This document shows, piece after piece, positions 20,432 through 29,308 of a DNA stretch of 64,000 nt (position 1 is its first letter; the number at the start of each line of letters is the position of its first letter). This DNA comes from Anaerolineaceae bacterium (lineage in GTDB: Bacteria > Chloroflexota > Anaerolineae > Anaerolineales > Anaerolineaceae): NCBI GenBank assembly GCA_002702705.1, contig PABH01000069.1, positions 124,001 to 188,000 on the forward strand, written 5' to 3'. The position numbers and the translations under genes are program-made. The notes under the pieces are model-generated. The model had not been told where the DNA came from. It saw only the letters and a program-made list of their open reading frames with translations, and ran no database searches.

Positions 20432-22549
20432 ATGACATATTTTTTGGCCATGAAAAGGTCGTTTTTAAATGATTTTTCTCGTTTGGATAAAAATCTTCAG
20501 AAGAGGATAATAACATCTATTTCAGAGTTAGAAAAAAACCCTGGAGAACAGCGTGGAGACACCATTAAAAAATTGATTCATCATGACAAACTATGGCGAT
20601 ATCGAATAGGGGATTATAGAATGATTTATGCTTTTTACCCTAGGCGTGAAGTAATTCAACTTTTGGGAATTGCTCCAAGAGGTGAAGTTTATGAACGGTT
20701 TAATTATCATCCCGATTCACCAGCATATGAAAATTACAGTGCATTGGTTGAACAAGCTTTAGACCCTGACGAGGAAACACCACTGGAATGGGTGGATTAC
20801 CTGCAAAAATTGGAAAAAGCTGAACAGACTGATCAAAGCCAAACCTTGCCGTATCGCCTTTCAAAAAAACAATTATTAGAATGGTATATTCCAGAGGAGT
20901 TTCACATTCTGTTAGGCCAATGCGAAACGGAAGACCAATTAATGAATTGCGAAATACCACAATCGGTGATATTTAAAATAATGGGACATATATACCCAAG
21001 TTCGATCGAAACTGTTTCGCAAGAGCCAAATTATGTTTTGAAAAAACCAGAAGATTTAGAAAAATATGCGAAAGGGGACCTAAAAGAATTTTTGCTTCTT
21101 TTAGATGCGGATCAAGAACGATTTGTTGATTTTAGTTTAAGTGGTCCAACATTAGTAAAGGGTGGTCCCGGTTCAGGAAAATCCACAGTTGCGCTTTATC
21201 GCGTAAGAAAACTGGCAGAAAAGAAATTAATTAACGGTGATATGCCGCGTATCTTGTTTACAACGTATACCAACACCCTTGTTGAATTTTCCCGGCAATT
21301 GCTAGATCGATTAATGGAAGATCTTCCAGTAGAGCTCAACATTTCAACTGTTGATCGGTTGGCTATGGAAATAGTGACACAACTTGAGGGAAATCCAATA
21401 ATCGTAGAAAAATTGGATTTAAGGTATGCCTTAATTGGAGCGAAAACCTTTTATCAAAATATATCTGCCCAAGACTTGGATAAAAAATTTATTCAAACAG
21501 TTCTAAATGATATCCCTGAAGACTATCTTTGGGATGAATTCAATTGGGTACTTGATGGTATGATGGTTCCAAACTTGGCAGCGTATTTAAGGGTGGATCG
21601 TAGTGGAAGGGGAATTAAATTTGATCAAAAAACACGGATGGCAATTTGGCGCATTTATGAATATATCAATAAATACCTATCCGAACTTGGAAAGATCACA
21701 TGGGGAGGATTAAGGAAAAAAGCACTTCGTTATGTGCACAATGGACAATGGGAAAATAAAGGAAATCAAAAATATGATTATGTTCTAATTGATGAAGCCC
21801 AAGATCTGACTCCAGCTGCCTTATCCTTATGTGTCGAACTGTGCAAATCGCCGACAGGGTTATTCTTAACTGCTGATGCTTCTCAATCTTTATATAATCG
21901 TGGTTTTGTCTGGAAAAACGTCCATCAATCACTAAGAGTTACAGGAAGAACCAGGATTTTAAAAAGAAATTATAGAACAACTCGTCAAATTACGGTGGCA
22001 GCGAGTGATATTATTAAAAATTTTGGAGCAGGAGATGAGGAGGTTTTAGCCCAGACATATGTACATGTTGGACAAAAACCGACATATTACAGTGCAAAAA
22101 ACGAACAGGATATGTATATATGGCTCGCAGAGGCAATATCTAAAGCGGCTCAGGAATTACATTTACCGTTGGGTTCAGCTGCTATTTTAACAACAACAAA
22201 CGAATTAGCAAAAGAGATAGCATTACAACTGACCACATTAGGGTTGGATACAAAATATATGACAGGAAAGGATCTTGACTTAGAATCACCAAAAGTTAAA
22301 TCTTTGACAATTCATAGTTGCAAAGGATTGGAGTTTCCTATTGTCGGAATTCCATTTTTAGAAGAAGGAATATTACCTCGAAAATTAAATGATTCGAATG
22401 ATGACTTACTAAAACATCTTCAACATGAACGACGTAAATTGTATGTTGCTTGTACACGTGCAATGCGTAGATTAGTTATTACTGGACGTGAGGAATATAA
22501 GTCACAATTCTTAAAAGATTTAAGTTTTGACCGTTGGAAAATTGAGTAA
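20432..22549 (+). CDS. RelE/ParE-like domain fused to UvrD-type SF1 helicase
   Basis: A 705-residue two-part protein. Residues 1-90 match the RelE/ParE toxin fold: FLNDFSRLDKNLQKRI, KLIHHDKLWRYRIGDYRMIY and VIQLLGIAPRGEVYERF. These are the helical hairpin, core strands and Arg-rich strand of RelE toxins. The helicase follows: Walker A GGPGSGKS (244-251), VLIDEAQDLTP, TADASQSLYNRG, KRNYRTT, IHSCKGLEFP and LYVACTRAMRRL. A LRVDRSGRGIKF motif recurs in the NERD-like helicase at 29309-31336. The start has AGGAG 7 nt upstream. An HNH nuclease gene follows on the same strand. The RelE unit may cleave RNA, bind DNA or act as an interaction domain; activity cannot be read from sequence. Confidence 0.85.
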   Translation: MTYFLAMKRSFLNDFSRLDKNLQKRIITSISELEKNPGEQRGDTIKKLIHHDKLWRYRIGDYRMIYAFYPRREVIQLLGIAPRGEVYERFNYHPDSPAYENYSALVEQALDPDEETPLEWVDYLQKLEKAEQTDQSQTLPYRLSKKQLLEWYIPEEFHILLGQCETEDQLMNCEIPQSVIFKIMGHIYPSSIETVSQEPNYVLKKPEDLEKYAKGDLKEFLLLLDADQERFVDFSLSGPTLVKGGPGSGKSTVALYRVRKLAEKKLINGDMPRILFTTYTNTLVEFSRQLLDRLMEDLPVELNISTVDRLAMEIVTQLEGNPIIVEKLDLRYALIGAKTFYQNISAQDLDKKFIQTVLNDIPEDYLWDEFNWVLDGMMVPNLAAYLRVDRSGRGIKFDQKTRMAIWRIYEYINKYLSELGKITWGGLRKKALRYVHNGQWENKGNQKYDYVLIDEAQDLTPAALSLCVELCKSPTGLFLTADASQSLYNRGFVWKNVHQSLRVTGRTRILKRNYRTTRQITVAASDIIKNFGAGDEEVLAQTYVHVGQKPTYYSAKNEQDMYIWLAEAISKAAQELHLPLGSAAILTTTNELAKEIALQLTTLGLDTKYMTGKDLDLESPKVKSLTIHSCKGLEFPIVGIPFLEEGILPRKLNDSNDDLLKHLQHERRKLYVACTRAMRRLVITGREEYKSQFLKDLSFDRWKIE

Positions 22550-22648
22550 AATCTCAAAAATTATCCAATTGCATCAAATAACTATTGGGTTTTGAATTTA
22601 CGATTTTAAATTCTGGGAAAATCCCTCGCTAAAAAACAGGAAATTATA

Positions 22649-23578
22649 ATGGAATCCAACAATGACAAGATTGAGCTGCTTATTAAAAAAATAAAATTTG
22701 CCCCAAACAGAGAGTGGGTGAATTTATATTTTGACTTGGTTAAACGTGTTCTTGATATAACTGGCTTAAAAAATCACGACCCGAGATTAGTAATGTCTTT
22801 ACCCCGATATAGTAAAGATTGGTATTTTCCAGTATCAATTAACCACCGATATGTTGTCGCCCTTGGTAAAAAGAAAGAAGATGAAAAAACCAATTTTTAT
22901 GTTGGTTTAATTTTTAATTTTTTAGCACGAGAAATTTCTCAATTGCAAAATAGTTTCGAATGGCAATTTTCAAACCTGCCTGGCGAGATTTCCGAACCGC
23001 CATATTTTATTAGATTTTCAAAATTTCCTGAATTACTCTATTGGCTAGAAACATCAGAAGAGGTTTTTCATAGTTGGAGTGAAGCATTATTAGCTGAAGT
23101 TAGAAGAGCTAAATCATCTTCGTATAGAAAATCTCATGAAGAGATTATGTATAAAATGACGGTAGATGTGAATTTCAGAGCAAAAATCTTAGATCTTGCT
23201 TTCCCAGATAGTAGCCCCAGTTTGGAATTATTGCCTGAACAAATCAATAATCCTCAAGAATTTTATGAGGGTGTATCCCAACAAATTGCAGTAAATATTT
23301 ATGAACGAAATCCTGTTGCCGGAGCAACCTGTATTGAACATTACGGTGCAAAATGTATTGTATGTGGTTTTAATTTTCAAGATAAATATGGTGATATTGG
23401 GAAAGATTTTATTCATATTCATCACACAAAACCCCTGAGTGAAATTGGCGCGGATTATATCCTTGACCCAATAAAAGATTTACGACCAGTTTGTCCTAAC
23501 TGCCATACCATGCTTCATCAGCGAAAGCCAACATTGAACATAAATGAACTTCAGTCAAAATTAAAAACAAATAATTGA
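22649..23578 (+). CDS. HNH endonuclease (McrA-like C-terminal domain)
   Basis: A 309-residue protein ending in a clear HNH nuclease: CIVCGFNFQDKYG, IHIHHTKPLSE, then LRPVCPNCHTMLHQR. This gives the CxxC...HHxxPL...CxxCHxxxH zinc and metal-binding pattern of McrA-like restriction nucleases. The N-terminal 200 residues are an unrecognised module that may recognise modified or foreign DNA. It starts 100 bp after the RelE/UvrD helicase on the same strand, with an AGGAAATTATA stretch before ATG. A helicase plus HNH nuclease pair is a plausible restriction or defence unit. Confidence 0.85.
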   Translation: MESNNDKIELLIKKIKFAPNREWVNLYFDLVKRVLDITGLKNHDPRLVMSLPRYSKDWYFPVSINHRYVVALGKKKEDEKTNFYVGLIFNFLAREISQLQNSFEWQFSNLPGEISEPPYFIRFSKFPELLYWLETSEEVFHSWSEALLAEVRRAKSSSYRKSHEEIMYKMTVDVNFRAKILDLAFPDSSPSLELLPEQINNPQEFYEGVSQQIAVNIYERNPVAGATCIEHYGAKCIVCGFNFQDKYGDIGKDFIHIHHTKPLSEIGADYILDPIKDLRPVCPNCHTMLHQRKPTLNINELQSKLKTNN

Positions 23579-23767
23579 CTATGTGTCTTGTCCATTTTTA
23601 AATTTTGAAATAATTCCACTGGTAATTAAAAATTTGAATCATCCGAAAGTTTAGCATTTTCCATAGTTTATACTTTTTGAAATTTCCCCAACTTTAGTTA
23701 TATAATTTTTCAGCTCGAGAATAAAATGAATCGGAATCATATAGACAATACAACAATGGAGGGTAAG

Positions 23768-24271
23768 ATGATAGACCACGCACAATACTTAGACGATTTG
23801 GTTGACCAAGCGAATGCAAATGATCCAACAATGGATGGATGGGGCATGTACTTTTATTGTGATGTCGGGGCTGCCTGTGGCGGTGGCCAGGGCGGTTTTT
23901 ATTGGTTCGCAAACAAAGCAGAGCTGTTGGAAATGGCGAAATATGTTTCGTGGATCTTTCCTCCTTTTCAAGGAGATAATGATCTTGAATTACTAGAAGA
24001 AAATCATGAACTGATTCAGCGAGTGATTTCAGATGAAATTACGCTGGAAGATGCTCGCATTAAGTTAAACGAAGCCCTGGCAGGATTAATTCAAGTAAGC
24101 TGGTGGGGTCGTGTTCCAGAACTCCTCGATGGAGATGGGGAAGAACTGAAAGTTATTCGCAGTTATTACTGGTCTCAATTTGCGGAGGAGGTGGAAGATG
24201 AGGACAATTTCACACCCATTCCACCAGACCACCAGGTAGAATTTTTAAAATTTGTAAAAGAATTTGTTTAA
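23768..24271 (+). CDS. hypothetical acidic protein
   Basis: A 167-residue acidic protein of unknown family. ATG 23768 is chosen because GGAGGGTAAG lies immediately upstream; an earlier ATG at 23726 has no such site. A GWGMYFYCDVGAACGGGQGG stretch near the N-terminus is distinctive. The C-terminus is rich in Asp and Glu. Its composition is less A+T-rich than that of the HNH gene before it, and it has its own terminator, so it may be an independent gene rather than part of the helicase-HNH unit. Confidence 0.6.
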   Translation: MIDHAQYLDDLVDQANANDPTMDGWGMYFYCDVGAACGGGQGGFYWFANKAELLEMAKYVSWIFPPFQGDNDLELLEENHELIQRVISDEITLEDARIKLNEALAGLIQVSWWGRVPELLDGDGEELKVIRSYYWSQFAEEVEDEDNFTPIPPDHQVEFLKFVKEFV

Positions 24272-24298
24272 TAAACCAAGGATTGAACGGTTTAAGCC

Positions 24299-24326
24299 CC
24301 GAAGCCTTTTAAAGTTTCGGTTTTTT
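24299..24326 (+). terminator. rho-independent terminator
   Basis: CCGAAGC and GTTTCGG can form a 7-bp stem with one G-U pair and an 8-nt loop, followed by six T. It lies 27 bp after the stop of the acidic hypothetical gene. Confidence 0.7.
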
Positions 24327-24351
24327 CATTTTTACGAAAGAGACTTGAATA

Positions 24352-25512
24352 TTATTTTGAAAAATTGAATCTTTGCTTAAATTTTGATAGTTCAGGCGGC
24401 AATTGAACAATTTTTTCACCATCAACCGTTGTGACCTGAATTTCGTTTTCATCCAGATAAAAACCCAATTTTTTGTTCATCTCATTTTCAGGTAGATTTA
24501 AAAGTTGGGATAGTTCTGTGTGGGTGATGGAATCGGATAACCATAACTTGCGGAAAAACAGCTCATCTGAGTTTAACCCTGCGCACATCATTCGTAATGT
24601 GTTGTCAAAAGGTTCATTTTTTGGATCTTTTGTCTGCGCAACGACGCCTTTTTGGATGGTATTTTTCATCCAGACTGGCAGCTCCAGCCATTGCTCTGCA
24701 GGTAAGAGCTCTGCTAATGATTGTAAAGCCGGGTTGTTTTTGGATAAGGGGCGCCATCCTAATGATTCCTTATCATCCAAATCTTCTGTTCCTTGAGCAA
24801 TATGGAATATATCGATTCCATATGTATTCGTTTGAGAAGCCGCTGCTTTTTTACTTTGATTTTTTATCCAAACCTGGGCAAGTTCGTTGCGCCATTCAAA
24901 GGTATCTCCAGCCAGAAAATCGACCTGGCAATCCGGATAGAGTGCCAGCAATAACCCCAGTGCTAATCGATGTGTGCTGCCGGTTACATAAGCATCGTCC
25001 AGAACAAGGATGGAAGCAGGGCTTTTTCCGGAAAAACGATTTCGGATTAGCTCATCTAATGTGTTTAACCAATCATATTGTGTTTTCAACCAGGCCAGAA
25101 AAAAACCACATTCGATGGTGCTGGAATAATCAGGGACAAACGGGTGTGTATGGATGAAGGGTAATCCCTCTCGTGCTGATTCGTAACGCCGTATTTTTTC
25201 GGTGCCGAGATTCACGACCAATACAGGTGGTAGATTTCGTTGGTGAGTAAGTTGCCATAATGCTTCAACCGCCCAAAGGACCCCAATTCCGCCGTGGCCT
25301 AACACCAAAATCAAATCGGGCTGAAGTTTTTTTATGTGTTTACTTCCAGTTTTACCCAATTCATATAGGCCTCTTAAAGCATCTTGATAGTTTTTATTCC
25401 ATTCTTTGTTGTTGAATCTTGTTTTTACAGCTTTCAATGTTTTTTCCAATGCAGAGTTCTTTTTTCTAATCTTACCATCAGAATCTTTTAAGAAATGCGG
25501 GTTTTTCCGCAT
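24352..25512 (-). CDS. phosphoribosyltransferase-like protein
   Basis: A 386-residue protein with a type I phosphoribosyltransferase-like core. LILVLGHGGIGVLWAVEAL (67-85) and PPVLVVNLG (95-103) are the hydrophobic strands. ILVLDDAYVTGST (168-180) matches the PRPP-binding loop signature (hydrophobic-DD-x3-TGST). The C-terminal 100 residues are separate and include a possible winged helix (TELSQLLNLPENEM). It is transcribed divergently from the ubiquitin-like/DUF4132 pair, sharing a 238-bp control region. Similar domains occur in bacterial conflict cassettes; the substrate cannot be predicted. Confidence 0.6.
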   Translation of the reverse strand: MRKNPHFLKDSDGKIRKKNSALEKTLKAVKTRFNNKEWNKNYQDALRGLYELGKTGSKHIKKLQPDLILVLGHGGIGVLWAVEALWQLTHQRNLPPVLVVNLGTEKIRRYESAREGLPFIHTHPFVPDYSSTIECGFFLAWLKTQYDWLNTLDELIRNRFSGKSPASILVLDDAYVTGSTHRLALGLLLALYPDCQVDFLAGDTFEWRNELAQVWIKNQSKKAAASQTNTYGIDIFHIAQGTEDLDDKESLGWRPLSKNNPALQSLAELLPAEQWLELPVWMKNTIQKGVVAQTKDPKNEPFDNTLRMMCAGLNSDELFFRKLWLSDSITHTELSQLLNLPENEMNKKLGFYLDENEIQVTTVDGEKIVQLPPELSKFKQRFNFSK

Positions 25513-25635
25513 AACAGAGCAACCTGTATCGTGTAACCTTATTCCTGATTGATCGTGATTTAGTGGAAAAGGAAATCCTGTGTGAGCGGTATGTTAATCT
25601 TAATCCATTTCCATTTTTACGAAAAATTTAGATCT

Positions 25636-25672
25636 GTTTGGCTTGGTGGTTAATGCCAAACTTTACTATACT
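25636..25672 (+). promoter_or_regulatory. candidate promoter with overlapping inverted repeat
   Basis: TTGGTG (25643-25648) and TATACT (25667-25672) are spaced 18 nt as a sigma70-type promoter towards the ubiquitin-like gene. GTTTGGC (25636-25642) and GCCAAAC (25655-25661) form a 7-bp inverted repeat across the -35 box and spacer, a reasonable repressor site. This sits in the divergent gap, so a bound protein could affect both directions. Confidence 0.45.
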
Positions 25673-25750
25673 TAAGATATCCGATCCTGCTTAAAAAGCG
25701 CTTTAAAATAACCAGAAAAAATATTTATAGAGGGGGATTATCGGGAATTT

Positions 25751-26176
25751 ATGGAAACAACCTTAATGATCGAAGCCCAAACCGTTGGAAAAAACAAAAA
25801 GCAATCCCCGATTTGGGTGTTAAATTTAAATACAATTTCACAAACATATACCTTACAAGAAATGATTAAAATGATCGTACATGAAGAGGTAACCCACCTT
25901 CAATCTCAGCAGTCCCAAAATCATTTGTCCCCAGTCCGAACGTCTGCAGAAATTGAGGTGATGCATAAAACAGGTATGGTGCATTTTGATGATAAAACAA
26001 AAAATCCCATTTTGGATCTTGATGATGCAGTTGCCAAAGCGATCCAGGCTTTCGAAAATAGCATGTTTTATGTTTTTGTGAATGAAAGACAAATCCACGC
26101 ACTTTCTGAAGAAATAAAATTGATTGATAAAAATAAAATTGTTTTTATTCGTTTTGTTCCCTTAGTTGGAGGTTGA
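25751..26176 (+). CDS. MoaD/ThiS-like ubiquitin-fold protein with C-terminal Gly-Gly
   Basis: A 141-residue protein. The C-terminal part reads FYVFVNERQIHALSEEI then NKIVFIRFVPLVGG. This matches the last two strands and tail of MoaD/ThiS beta-grasp proteins, which end in PPVxGG and are activated at the C-terminal glycine by E1-like adenylation. The N-terminal WVLNLNTISQTYTLQEMIKMI fits the first hairpin and helix. About 60 residues are inserted between them, so it is longer than MoaD or ThiS (usually 65-90). The stop is 5 nt before the DUF4132 gene's likely GTG start. The Gly-Gly codons (GGAGGT) also form that gene's Shine-Dalgarno, so selection for a ribosome site could contribute to the motif. 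No E1-like or JAB peptidase gene is adjacent. Confidence 0.65.
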   Translation: METTLMIEAQTVGKNKKQSPIWVLNLNTISQTYTLQEMIKMIVHEEVTHLQSQQSQNHLSPVRTSAEIEVMHKTGMVHFDDKTKNPILDLDDAVAKAIQAFENSMFYVFVNERQIHALSEEIKLIDKNKIVFIRFVPLVGG

Positions 26177-26181
26177 TTATT

Positions 26182-28935
26182 GTGGCCAATATAGATATAG
26201 ATAAAATATTACCGGTAATTCAAAACGAGAATTCCTCTCAGGAGGAACTTTTTGATTGTTGTAAAGAAATCTTCTACTCTCATCATTATGGTAAATCTTA
26301 TAAAAATGTTTATAAATATGAAGATCTTCCAGAGGTTTTACAAAATAGTATTCTATTTGACCGGTTGGAAGCTTTATATCCAATTGCCGATGATTATCCG
26401 GATGTTTTTATGGGGAAAGAAAATCCAGATGAACCAATGGATGCTTGCAAAACCGTTGTCGCAAACTGGTTGTCAATGCTGCACGGTTCCCGTTCTTTTG
26501 AACGGATAACACCTTATCTACCAGAAATGAGTCACAAATTTAAGTATTGGTTGGTTTCGGATAAATTACTTTACAATCATAAACCTCGTTATTCAAAGGC
26601 TGAAACTCAGTCTCTGTTGTCCTGTATTAGTTCCCATATTGATTATTCTCTCCTCGATTCCTTAACTCGTTGTAAGTTTAAAGAAAAAGACATCTTGGTG
26701 ATAGAAGATAATCTTTTGGTGGACAAAAAACATCAAGATTCGTTTGTGCTGAACATTTATCTCCAATTGAACGATGATGAATTGGCGAATGTATTACGTC
26801 GCTTTGTTAATGCCAAAACAAGAAAAAAACGTTTAACCGCTCTAGATTTGATGCAAAAATGTAAACAGAAAAAACGTTTAACCGACCTTTGTGATGAACT
26901 TCAAACACAGTACAAAAAAAGAACCAATCTTCTGGATATTGAAAAACACCTGTTGGGTATTGAATCTCCCATGGTTTTATTAGGCCAGAATAAAGTAAAT
27001 GGTGTTGAAAATTTATTTTTATTACTGGCTGGTTTAGGAAAACATAAACTGGTCAATAGTTCCGCAGACAATTTCCCTGCCAGGTATAGTGAAAAAATTT
27101 TTTATTGCAAACCTTTCAAAAGTGATACGAAGGAAGTCTTTCAAAAACATGCACTTGAATTGCAGCTTTCTGAAGAGCGATTTTTAGAACTTGGTTTTTT
27201 TGCAGAACAATGGTGGAAATATATCGATTACGTTTTGGGTTGGAAAGGGTACCTGAACGCGATGCAGTGGTTTGATAGCCCATTCGAAATGCGTAATCAG
27301 TTTAATGAAATATATCAGGAATTGGGAGAAGAGAGATGGCAAAAAATGCTAAAAATTGATTCTCAAGACCCTGAAAGTCAACTTTCGGTGCTTACGGATA
27401 TATTTTTAGGCAATCTCTCGTTTGATACTTTTCTGGAAAGACTTAAAGAAATTTCCCCTATCGATTATACAACCAGGAGAAAAATATTTTATTATTTAGG
27501 AACTATTCCTTTACCAAAAGGGAATAATCGACAGGCGGAACTGCTTTACCGGTACCAATGTTTTCAAGATATTTTTCGCGTTGCCGGTAACAATGAAAAT
27601 GATAAAAATTGTATTCAGGAAGCAATCTTAATGCTTGTAGATGAAGCTGGATTTTTTGATTTGGAAGCTTTCCAGTTTTTTATGGAAAAGGAAATTGTTA
27701 AGGATTTAAAAGACAGAGTCGTAGAAGTCGCATTCGATGAATATAAATTACGGTTATCTTTAAACCCAATTGGTGAACCTGTTTTTGAGGTCATCAAAAA
27801 TGGCGCAGTAAAACGAAGTTTACCGAAGGCTTTAAAAGATCACCCGCAGGTGAAGCATTTTAAAGAGCGAGTCAAACAAATCAAAAAAATGACCACGCGC
27901 CTGCGGCGCTTTTTGGAAACTGCCATGTGCAGTGAGAGAACATTTTCTCCCCAGATTTTAAATTCATTTTGTGAAAATCCGGTTTTAAAAATACTGTTGG
28001 AACAGGTTGTTTTTCACAATTCTCGTCTGATGGGGTATCCCATAAATAACGGCAAAGCTTTGTTTACGTTGGATGGGGAAGAAGTGGCGCTGCGAGAAGG
28101 GGAGGTGCTGCAAATTACCCACCCTTGTGAAATGTTAAAGCGGGGAGATTGGTTTCGTTGGCAAGCGGAATGTTTCGCCCATGAACGTGTGCAGCCATTT
28201 AAACAAATCTTCCGTGAAGTTTATACAGTAACCGAGGCTGAAATTAATGAAGAAGCCGAATCCTTACGTTTTTATAACTTGCCGATTGAAGCGGGCAATG
28301 CGGTCGGGCTGTTCAGGGCAAGAGGATGGAATGTTGATGCAGATTCTGATCAAATTGCTTTTGCTTCTAAATATATTAACCATTATTCACTTTATGCAAA
28401 ATCTGACACAGTTCTTTATTTATACCTGGCTACTTCAGTCGAAACGACCTTTGAAAACATATATTTTGTGGATTTTAAAAGCAATAGAATCCCACTGCAA
28501 GACATTCCGCCGCTCATCTTCAGTGAAACCATGCGCGATATTGACCTGGTGGTTAGTAAAGCATACGTTGGTGAAACATCATGGGAACAATCTACCACGA
28601 CCAAAGAAAGTCGGGCGTTATTGATCAATGAAACCTGCCGGCTGCTCGATATTAAAAATGTTAAAACTGATGACGGTTTTGCCTGGATATCGGGTAAATT
28701 GGGCAGTTACAAGGTGCATTTGGGAAGTGGATCGGTTCACCAACAGCCAGGAAATTATCTGTGTATCATTCCTGATCCAAAAGTCAAAAATACTAATATA
28801 TATCTGCCCTTTGTTGATAAGGACATGGTCAGTGCTATCATCCTTTCGAAAGTATTATTGTTGGCAAACGATGAAACAATCACCGACCCGGTAATCTTAA
28901 GTCAACTTCGACCACCAGATTTAATGATTTTCTGA
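26182..28935 (+). CDS. DUF4132 family protein
   Basis: A protein of about 917 residues. The C-terminal third shows the DUF4132 signature seen in MolR/YehI-type proteins: QPFKQIFREVYTVTEAE, RFYNLPIEAG, a short FRARGW and VDADSDQIAF. The first 500 residues are helical and repeat-like, without recognised catalytic motifs. GTG 26182 is chosen because GGAGG (26168-26172) lies 9 nt upstream; TTG 26173 would sit directly on that site. The gene is coupled to the ubiquitin-like gene before it. DUF4132 has no established biochemical activity; here it is a natural candidate partner or target of the Gly-Gly protein. Confidence 0.75.
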   Translation: MANIDIDKILPVIQNENSSQEELFDCCKEIFYSHHYGKSYKNVYKYEDLPEVLQNSILFDRLEALYPIADDYPDVFMGKENPDEPMDACKTVVANWLSMLHGSRSFERITPYLPEMSHKFKYWLVSDKLLYNHKPRYSKAETQSLLSCISSHIDYSLLDSLTRCKFKEKDILVIEDNLLVDKKHQDSFVLNIYLQLNDDELANVLRRFVNAKTRKKRLTALDLMQKCKQKKRLTDLCDELQTQYKKRTNLLDIEKHLLGIESPMVLLGQNKVNGVENLFLLLAGLGKHKLVNSSADNFPARYSEKIFYCKPFKSDTKEVFQKHALELQLSEERFLELGFFAEQWWKYIDYVLGWKGYLNAMQWFDSPFEMRNQFNEIYQELGEERWQKMLKIDSQDPESQLSVLTDIFLGNLSFDTFLERLKEISPIDYTTRRKIFYYLGTIPLPKGNNRQAELLYRYQCFQDIFRVAGNNENDKNCIQEAILMLVDEAGFFDLEAFQFFMEKEIVKDLKDRVVEVAFDEYKLRLSLNPIGEPVFEVIKNGAVKRSLPKALKDHPQVKHFKERVKQIKKMTTRLRRFLETAMCSERTFSPQILNSFCENPVLKILLEQVVFHNSRLMGYPINNGKALFTLDGEEVALREGEVLQITHPCEMLKRGDWFRWQAECFAHERVQPFKQIFREVYTVTEAEINEEAESLRFYNLPIEAGNAVGLFRARGWNVDADSDQIAFASKYINHYSLYAKSDTVLYLYLATSVETTFENIYFVDFKSNRIPLQDIPPLIFSETMRDIDLVVSKAYVGETSWEQSTTTKESRALLINETCRLLDIKNVKTDDGFAWISGKLGSYKVHLGSGSVHQQPGNYLCIIPDPKVKNTNIYLPFVDKDMVSAIILSKVLLLANDETITDPVILSQLRPPDLMIF

Positions 28936-29308
28936 CCTTGCGAAAAAAAACGTTTCCATTATATTTAGGGTAAGTAATATCCTATCATATGATGGTTTTT
29001 ACGCCCCCCCCCTTTGATTTTTGGTAAAAACCCTCTATTTGGGAGGGAAAGCGCAAAATAAAAAATGGTGGGAGAAAATGCTCAATTTTGACAGTATTTT
29101 TGGAAATTAATGAAGAAAAAACCGCTAAAATGACATCCTTATCCCGTAAAACACCATGTTTTTACCACAAGAGTGAGGGGGCTCAAAAGTGCTGTCGGAA
29201 TCACTAACATTCGCGATGGGTGCGAAGCACACGGAGCACTCTTCGAGCCCGCGTTGCCCCGTAAACAGGGTGCTCCGCGAGGAATTAAGTTGGTAGTGTA
29301 ATACAAAA
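28936..29308. other. noncoding stretch with hairpins and a C9 tract
   Basis: No credible gene. GGTTTTTAC (28994-29002) and GTAAAAACC (29024-29032) are a perfect 9-bp inverted repeat whose loop contains nine consecutive C. CCCTC/GAGGG (29031-29047) follows. Further right, CGGAGCAC and GTGCTCCG near 29229-29276 form another 8-bp inverted repeat. The region separates convergent genes, so termination or past insertion are possible roles. Confidence 0.4.

Noticed and set aside
25751-26176. Reading the Gly-Gly protein as ordinary MoaD or ThiS of cofactor synthesis
   Set aside because: It is much longer than either, has a large insertion, and no molybdopterin or thiamine genes are near.
29160-29300. 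Inverted repeat and G+C-rich block resembling an insertion-sequence end
   Set aside because: No transposase, no target duplication and no second end found nearby.
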